From: Lysobacter daejeonensis GH1-9
GTDB lineage: Bacteria; Pseudomonadota; Gammaproteobacteria; Xanthomonadales; Xanthomonadaceae
NCBI RefSeq assembly: GCF_000768355.1
Contig: NZ_AVPU01000003.1
Location: 1-64,000 of the forward strand
DNA: 64,000 nt
Direction of reading: 5' to 3'
Part shown: positions 58,643-64,000 of the stretch, piece by piece
Numbering within the stretch: position 1 is the first letter of the stretch
How the letters are laid out: each line of letters begins with the position of its first letter
The notes under the pieces: model-generated
What the model was told of the DNA's origin: nothing
Databases searched by the model: none
Seen by the model: the letters and a program-made list of their open reading frames with translations, nothing else
Translations under genes and position numbers: made by a program

Positions 58643-61108
58643 TTGACCACGGAGCGGTTGTCCCTGTCACGCTGGCGATATCCTGCCGGCCTGTTCGCGT
58701 CGGTGCTGCTGTTCGCCTTGTACGCCCGTTTCCCGCAGGCGTGGGCATTGGGCTTTGTTGCGTTGGTGCCGTGGCTGCTTACGTTGAACCGCATGCGTTC
58801 GCTGCGTGGCTCGGCGGTCAGCGGCGCAGTGATGAGCGTGGCGTTCATGGCTGCGGTGTTCAGCTGGTTTGGTTCGGCCATCGGCGCCTACACGGGCCTG
58901 GGTGCGGGACCGGCGACCGCGGTGCTGTTGCTGCTCGCCCCGTTGCTGCAGCCGCAATTCATTGTCTTCGTGCTGGTGCGGTACTGGGCAGGTCGGCATC
59001 ACGGGACGATGCTGCGCGCGTTGGCTGCCGCATCGGCCTGGGTAGCCTGTGAATGGTGGGTGCCCAAGTTACTCGGCGACACGTTGGGGCACGGGCTGTT
59101 TCCTTCCACCATGTTGCGGCAGGTCGCGGATATCGGTGGTGCGGCGGGGCTGAGCTTTTTGCTGCTGCTGGTGAACGAGGCCGTGGTGGCGACGATGGAA
59201 CGGCGGGCAACGGGCCTGCGCGCGGCGCTGCGACCGCTCGCGATCGGCGTGGCCGTCGTGCTGGGCATGGCGGGGTACGGGGTAGCGCGCCTCGCGGCGT
59301 TGGACGCGCCGCCGGCTGATCCACCGCCCACGCTGCGCATCGCCATGGTGCAAGCGAACATTACCGACTATGAGCAACTTCGCCGCGAGCAGGGCGCGTA
59401 CGCCGTGGTGCGTCACGTACTGGATACGCATTACGCGCTCTCAGTGTCGGCCATCCGCGATCACGGTGCGGATGCGCTGCTGTGGTCGGAGACGGTGTAC
59501 CCCACCACGTTCGGCACGCCACGCAGCGAGGACGGTGCGGCACTCGACCGGGAGATCCAAGGGTTTGTCGATACGATGGGCGTGCCGCTGGTATTTGGCA
59601 CCTACGACGTGGATGCCAAGGGCGAGTACAACGCCGCTACGTTCCTGGAGCCCGGGAAAGGCCAGCTGGGCACGTATCGCAAGGCGCATCCATTCCCGCT
59701 GACCGAGTACGTGCCGCAATGGCTGGACGGCCCGCGGTTGCGGCGGATGCTGCCGTGGGCCGGCACGTGGCAACCGGGCGACGGAGCGCGCGTACTCCCG
59801 CTGCGCAGTGCCGACGGACGTGAGGTCAACGTCGTGCCGTTGATCTGCCTGGACGACGTGCGCACCGACCTGGCCATCGCAGGCGCACGACTGGGCGCAC
59901 AGGCCATCGTTGGCATGTCCAACGATTCCTGGTTTACCGGCCAGCCACTGGGGGCGCGACTGCATCTGGCGGTTGCAGCTTTCCGCAGCATCGAGACGCG
60001 GTTGCCGCAGGTGCGCGTTACCACCAACGGCCTCAGTGCAATCATTGATCACACCGGCGAGGTGGTGGCCAGTACGCAGATGGGGCAACAGGCCGTGCTG
60101 ACCGCGTTTGTCGCCGCGCAGGACGCGCCCGCCACGCTGATGGTGCGTTGGGGCGACTGGGTGGGCCGCGCCGCCACGTGGCTCCTGCTGGGGCTTCTGG
60201 CCATGGCCGCGTTCCGGCGGCTGCTTGCGCGGCGGGGCCAGGTCGTCGAGGCGCCGCTTGCGCTGGAAGCGGCAGTGTTGTCGCCGCCCTGGCGGGTCGC
60301 GGCGGCGGCGCTGTGGCTTTGTGCCGGCGCCGGGCTGGTGTGGCTCGCTCTGGACATGGCATTGCGCGTGGGCTGGCAGGTGCAGTCCTTGTCGCAGCTT
60401 TGGCGCTTTGCGGGCGTAGTGGTCCTGCCAGCGATGGCGTCGTGGATGATCCTGCAGGCGTTCAAGGCGCAGGTCCGCATCGATGGCGAGGTTCTCGTGC
60501 TGGACCAGCGCCATTCGCGCATCGAGATCCCGCTTGCATCGATCGCGTCGTTGCGGCTTTGGCGTATGCCGTTTCCGGGCAGTGGTGTCGATGTACGACT
60601 GGCTTCCGGTCGACGGTTGGAGAAGGGGCTCCTGCTGGCGAGGCCGCGTCACTTGCGGGACGCATTGTCCGCGGCAGGGCAACAGGTGTCATTCGAAGGC
60701 CATGTCGGCGCGGCAATAGCGGGCTTCGTCGAGGCACGTGGACTGGCCAGCCGGCCACGCATGGACAGCCTCCTGCTCAAGTTCCTCGTATTCCCGCTGC
60801 TGCCCGCGTTGGTGGCCTTCCGGTTGCACCAGGTGATCGCGTTCGGTGGAGCGTTTGGCGAGTACTACACGTACGGCGCCACGGCCTGGCTCACGGGGTT
60901 GCTGATCTGGTGGGCTTCATGGTCCATCGGCCTGATGCTGTTTGCTTCTGTGCTTCGCGTGTTGATCGAAGGCGCTTGCATGGTCGCGTACCTGGTGCGG
61001 CCGGGTTGGGTGCCCGCCACACGTGACGCGTTGGAGTGGGCAGGACGCGCGGCGTTTTATGTCGGCGTGCCGACATGGCTGGCCTTGCGCTTGGCTTCGA
61101 ACGCGTGA
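58643..61108 (+). CDS. Lnt-like nitrilase/acyltransferase with extra C-terminal membrane domain
   Basis: An 821-residue membrane protein starting at TTG 58643 (GGAG 8 bases ahead). Residues 1-220 are membrane helices. A carbon-nitrogen hydrolase domain at about 230-495 carries the E-K-C triad: Glu283 in WSETVYP, Lys347 in YRKAHPFP and Cys402 in PLICLDD. This is the apolipoprotein N-acyltransferase plan, which ends near residue 530 in normal Lnt. Here about 290 further residues follow: two or three helices, a PH-like beta domain (about 606-690) and three terminal helices. Whether it acylates lipoproteins or another target is open. Confidence 0.8.
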   Translation: MTTERLSLSRWRYPAGLFASVLLFALYARFPQAWALGFVALVPWLLTLNRMRSLRGSAVSGAVMSVAFMAAVFSWFGSAIGAYTGLGAGPATAVLLLLAPLLQPQFIVFVLVRYWAGRHHGTMLRALAAASAWVACEWWVPKLLGDTLGHGLFPSTMLRQVADIGGAAGLSFLLLLVNEAVVATMERRATGLRAALRPLAIGVAVVLGMAGYGVARLAALDAPPADPPPTLRIAMVQANITDYEQLRREQGAYAVVRHVLDTHYALSVSAIRDHGADALLWSETVYPTTFGTPRSEDGAALDREIQGFVDTMGVPLVFGTYDVDAKGEYNAATFLEPGKGQLGTYRKAHPFPLTEYVPQWLDGPRLRRMLPWAGTWQPGDGARVLPLRSADGREVNVVPLICLDDVRTDLAIAGARLGAQAIVGMSNDSWFTGQPLGARLHLAVAAFRSIETRLPQVRVTTNGLSAIIDHTGEVVASTQMGQQAVLTAFVAAQDAPATLMVRWGDWVGRAATWLLLGLLAMAAFRRLLARRGQVVEAPLALEAAVLSPPWRVAAAALWLCAGAGLVWLALDMALRVGWQVQSLSQLWRFAGVVVLPAMASWMILQAFKAQVRIDGEVLVLDQRHSRIEIPLASIASLRLWRMPFPGSGVDVRLASGRRLEKGLLLARPRHLRDALSAAGQQVSFEGHVGAAIAGFVEARGLASRPRMDSLLLKFLVFPLLPALVAFRLHQVIAFGGAFGEYYTYGATAWLTGLLIWWASWSIGLMLFASVLRVLIEGACMVAYLVRPGWVPATRDALEWAGRAAFYVGVPTWLALRLASNA

Positions 61109-61239
61109 AGCGTGCTGCGATTTTCGACTTGGTTGCACCGGAATCCTCGGCACGACCCGCGCATCTTCACACCGGGAATGCGGCTGAATAGCCGTTAGTC
61201 GCTCGATGATAACGCTGTCCTTTCACATGAACGGGGCAT

Positions 61240-61282
61240 TGCTGCGCCGCCGCGTGCCCCTGACCTGAAACGACCCTAGCGT
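61240..61282 (+). promoter_or_regulatory. Promoter of the S8 protease, shared block B
   Basis: TGCTGCGCCGC (61240-61250), then GTGCCC (61254-61259), 17 bases, then TAGCGT (61277-61282). Every element and distance matches the block before the SGNH hydrolase gene. The remaining leader to 61496 contains no gene and an unusually long untranslated region of over 200 bases, ending in a strong ribosome site (AAGGAG). Confidence 0.6.
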
Positions 61283-61496
61283 CCGCAGTGCGGGTCACGG
61301 CAGGGGCCGTGATCCGTGGAGCCGATCGGGGCGGCTTGGCACAGGGGGGTTGTGTGCCTGACGTTCGGGACAGGGGCATCGGGTCCTGGCAGTTCACGTT
61401 TCCTGCAGTCGCAATCCGCAAGTCGCATGGCGCCAGCCAGCGATGGCTGGCGCGTTCATGCACCAAACCACATGGATCCGAACACAAGGAGTTCCC

Positions 61497-63377
61497 GTGA
61501 ATCAGCGAATCTCAATCCTGTCACTGTCCATCGCCATCGGCCTGTCCGGTGTATCGCTCGCGGCGTCGGCCGCTGACCTGCGTACCGTGTCCAAACCGGT
61601 GGAAGGTCAATACATCGTCGTGCTGAAGGCGCAGGCCGCGAGTCTGGTTGGTGAGTCGAGTCGCGCGGCACGCGTGGCCAGCGTGGCCAACGACATGGCG
61701 GCACAACACCGGGCCAACGTGGTCCGCAGTTATGGGCAGGTGCTGCGTGGCTTTGTCGCCCGCGCAGATGACGCCGCTCTGGCCCGCCTGCTGGCCGACC
61801 CGCGCGTCGAGTACGTCGAAGAGGACGGCGTGGTGCAGGCCAGTGCGACCCAGTCGGGCGCGACATGGGGCATCGATCGCACCGACCAGCGTGATCTGCC
61901 GTTGAGCACCACTTACACCTACGACACCACGGCCTCGACCGTGCACGCCTACATCGTGGATACCGGCATCCTCGGCAGCCACAACGACTTCGGCGGCCGG
62001 GTTAGCGGCGGCTATACCGCCATCAGCGACGGTCGGGGCACCACGGACTGCAACGGCCACGGCACGCATGTGGCCGGCACCGTGGCAGGATCGACCTGGG
62101 GCATCGCGAAGGGCGCCCAGTTGCACCCGGTGCGCGTGCTGGATTGCTCTGGGTCGGGCACCAACTCCGGCGTGATCGCCGGCATGGACTGGGTGGCCAG
62201 CAACCACGTGAAGCCTGCCGTGGCCAACATGAGCCTCGGTGGTGGTGCGTCGACAGCGGTGGATGACGCCGTTGCGCGCATGACCAATGCCGGCGTCACC
62301 GTGGTGGTTGCAGCGGGCAACGACAACAGCAATGCCTGCAACTATTCGCCGGCGCGCGCCGCATCGGCCATCACCGTGGGCTCGACCACCAGCACCGATG
62401 CGCGTTCGTCGTTCTCCAACTACGGCAGTTGCCTGGACATCTTCGGGCCCGGCTCGTCGATCACATCGGCGTGGTACACCAGCACCACCGCCACCAACAC
62501 CATCAGTGGCACGTCGATGGCTTCGCCGCACGTGGCGGGCGTCGCCGCGCTGTACCTGGCGGTGAACCCCAGCGCGACGCCCACCCAGGTCACTACCGCC
62601 ATCATCAATGCCGCCACGCCCAACAAGGTGACGAGCCCGGGCACCAGTTCGCCCAACCGGTTGCTGTACTCGTTCTTCGATGGCAGCACGCCGCCGCCGC
62701 CCCCGCCGCCTGGCCAGCTGACCAAGGGCGTGGCAGTGACCAACCTGTCGGCCTCGGCCGGAAACTGGCTGCACTACACCTTGGCCGTGCCATCAGGTGC
62801 CACCAACCTGAGCTTCAACACTTCGGGCGGGACGGGTGACGCCGACATGTACGTGAAGTTCGGCAGCGCGCCTACCGACACCTCGTACGACTGCCGTCCG
62901 TACCGGTCGGGCAATACCGAGACGTGCAGCTTCGCCGCGCCGCAGGCTGGCACCTACTACGTCAGCCTGAAGGCCTACAGCAGCTTCAGTGGTGTCAGCC
63001 TGGTGGGCGACTACGGTACGAGTGGCGGCGGTGGCACCCAGACCTATACCAACGGCACCGATTACGCGATCAGCGACAACGCCACGGTGGAAAGCCCGAT
63101 CACGGTGTCTGGCCGCACTGGCAACGCGCCTTCGTCAACGTCGGTGGCGGTCGATATCCGCCATACCTACGTGGGTGACCTGCGGGTTGACGTGGTCGCG
63201 CCGGACGGGTCGATCTACAACCTGCGCAACCGTTCGGGTGGCAGTGCCGACAACATCATCGCCACCTTCACCGTGAACCTGTCCAGCGAAGCGCTTAACG
63301 GCACCTGGAAGCTGCGGGTGAACGACAACGCCAACGCCGATACCGGCTACATCAACAGCTGGAGCATCACGTTCTAA
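61497..63377 (+). CDS. Secreted S8 serine protease (proteinase-K-like) with PPC and P domains
   Basis: A 626-residue exported protease starting at GTG 61497 (AAGGAG ahead). Domains in order: signal peptide (1-26); I9 propeptide (about 36-115, [10 protein letters not shown] ... [10 protein letters not shown]); subtilase domain (about 120-395) with Asp155 (IVDTG), His188 ([10 protein letters not shown]), Asn275 in AAGNDN and Ser340 (SGTSMASPH); a Pro linker (398-405); a PPC domain (to about 505); and a proprotein-convertase P domain (about 520-626). Cys spacing fits proteinase K relatives of Lysobacter and Xanthomonas. Probably secreted by type II secretion and self-processed. Confidence 0.92.
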   Translation: MNQRISILSLSIAIGLSGVSLAASAADLRTVSKPVEGQYIVVLKAQAASLVGESSRAARVASVANDMAAQHRANVVRSYGQVLRGFVARADDAALARLLADPRVEYVEEDGVVQASATQSGATWGIDRTDQRDLPLSTTYTYDTTASTVHAYIVDTGILGSHNDFGGRVSGGYTAISDGRGTTDCNGHGTHVAGTVAGSTWGIAKGAQLHPVRVLDCSGSGTNSGVIAGMDWVASNHVKPAVANMSLGGGASTAVDDAVARMTNAGVTVVVAAGNDNSNACNYSPARAASAITVGSTTSTDARSSFSNYGSCLDIFGPGSSITSAWYTSTTATNTISGTSMASPHVAGVAALYLAVNPSATPTQVTTAIINAATPNKVTSPGTSSPNRLLYSFFDGSTPPPPPPPGQLTKGVAVTNLSASAGNWLHYTLAVPSGATNLSFNTSGGTGDADMYVKFGSAPTDTSYDCRPYRSGNTETCSFAAPQAGTYYVSLKAYSSFSGVSLVGDYGTSGGGGTQTYTNGTDYAISDNATVESPITVSGRTGNAPSSTSVAVDIRHTYVGDLRVDVVAPDGSIYNLRNRSGGSADNIIATFTVNLSSEALNGTWKLRVNDNANADTGYINSWSITF

Positions 63378-63402
63378 CAGGTGACGTACAGTCGGACCCT
63401 GG

Positions 63403-63429
63403 GACCCCGGCCCTGTGCCGGGGTCTTTT
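63403..63429 (+). terminator. Terminator after the S8 protease gene
   Basis: The stem GACCCCGGC / GCCGGGGTC with a short CCTGT loop is followed by TTTT. It lies 25 bases after the stop codon. Confidence 0.85.
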
Positions 63430-63457
63430 GTATCGCCCGGAGCAACTGCTTGAGGGG

Positions 63458-64000
63458 CTATTTCCGCAGTGCCTGATAGGCATGCCAGCTGGCGTGGCCC
63501 AGCACCGGATAGATGACAATGAGCCCCAGCAAGGCCGTGACCAGTCCGACGGCGGTGAGCAGCACGATCAGCAGCGCCCATTCGGCACAGGCAATCGGGT
63601 GGTTGGCCACCGCGCGCAGGCTGCCGCGCATGGCCTCGCTCGCGCTGGCATCCCGATGCAGGATCAACGGTACTGCGATCACCGATATCGAGAAAGATGC
63701 CACCGCCAGCACGGCGCCGATCAATGCCCATGCGCCCCATTGGCCGGATGTCATCATCCTCAGCGCGTCATCCCACAACGACGCCGTTACACTGGGTGCA
63801 ATCGGTCCCACGGCGGCGTTGAGAGTCCAGGCTGACAGCAGCAGCCAAGCCGCGGCAAGTGTGAGCAGGACCATCGCGAAGCGTTCCAGTGCCGCACGAT
63901 GCGGAGAAAGCCCGCGCAGCGAGGCGTCGAAGGTGGGAGTCTCGCCAGCTTCGATGGCCCGCGAGGCTTCGATCAGCCCAGCCCCGAGGATGGGACCCAG
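63458..64000 (-). CDS. DUF2189 membrane protein, 5' end outside window
   Basis: The frame is open from the window edge to the stop at 63458 (180 codons visible). Residues at the edge read LGPILGAGLIEASRAIEAGE, a typical DUF2189 start of the first repeat. About four membrane helices follow, and the end GLIVIYPVLGHASWHAYQAL is the family signature. Inner-membrane protein of unknown role. The first start codon inside the window (63874) is internal, not the true start. Confidence 0.85.
   Translation of the reverse strand: MGPILGAGLIEASRAIEAGETPTFDASLRGLSPHRAALERFAMVLLTLAAAWLLLSAWTLNAAVGPIAPSVTASLWDDALRMMTSGQWGAWALIGAVLAVASFSISVIAVPLILHRDASASEAMRGSLRAVANHPIACAEWALLIVLLTAVGLVTALLGLIVIYPVLGHASWHAYQALRK

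Noticed and set aside
59441-60682. Long minus-strand frame (413 codons) opposite the Lnt-like gene
   Set aside because: Composition typical of an antisense shadow (His/Gln/Arg-rich) and no start site.
62690-62715. CCG triplet run resembling a simple repeat
   Set aside because: It encodes the polyproline linker between the protease and PPC domains.
1-64000. Search by eye for tRNA, CRISPR arrays, insertion sequences, att sites and riboswitches
   Set aside because: No cloverleaf with a T-loop GTTCRANNC, no regularly spaced repeats, no transposase or integrase frame and no recognisable riboswitch leader was found; a covariance-model scan would be needed to exclude small RNAs.

Overview
The window looks like chromosome of a GC-rich gammaproteobacterium of the family Xanthomonadaceae (Stenotrophomonas, Pseudoxanthomonas, Lysobacter or Luteimonas type). 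Evidence: strong G/C bias at third codon positions, GTG and TTG starts, an alanine-zipper lipoprotein, many secreted hydrolases, a TTGNNN-N17-TANNNT style promoter, and a multidrug operon with the exact gene order of Stenotrophomonas smeU1-V-W-U2-X. I see no tRNA, rRNA, CRISPR array, transposase or phage gene.

Layout. 1-3.6 kb looks accessory: a partial secreted protein, a gene remnant, an orphan membrane protein, tandem hairpin repeats and a Sel1-like protein. 3.6-11.2 kb is an envelope region: an Lpp-like lipoprotein, two L,D-transpeptidases (one with a dead second domain), several lipoproteins and small secreted proteins. 11.2-17.3 kb holds short-chain dehydrogenases (SDRs) beside LysR and AraC regulators, a SulP anion transporter and a decayed alpha/beta hydrolase. 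17.5-20.5 kb has a BNR-repeat protein, a methyltransferase and a histidine-rich RcnB-like protein. 20.7-29.6 kb is the smeU1VWU2X-like RND efflux operon with its divergent LysR regulator and one extra small membrane gene. 29.7-35.5 kb has more enzyme/regulator pairs, including an AraC / 51-residue Cys protein / isocitrate-lyase-family operon. 35.6-38.4 kb is a three-gene operon of secreted proteins. 38.6-50.8 kb is a mosaic of small metabolic and DUF genes, a zinc metallopeptidase, YceI, an acyltransferase and an outer-membrane barrel. 51-55.3 kb has a serine hydrolase, a glutathione transferase, an HTH/DUF2975 pair and a type II NADH dehydrogenase. 55.3-63.4 kb is an exoenzyme region: a PhaZ7-type polyhydroxybutyrate depolymerase, a divergent SGNH hydrolase, a membrane-anchored protein, an Lnt-like nitrilase/acyltransferase with a large extra C-terminal domain, and a proteinase-K-like S8 protease. 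A DUF2189 membrane protein runs off the right edge.

How the genes work together. Three systems stand out. The efflux operon is complete (adaptor, pump, outer-membrane channel, two SDRs, regulator). The exoenzyme region combines a polymer depolymerase, an esterase and a protease, and two of these genes share a spacing-conserved promoter block. The repeated regulator/SDR pairing over 20 kb suggests a chemical-stress or xenobiotic-handling zone. Function calls come from motif reading and family knowledge only; no database search was run.
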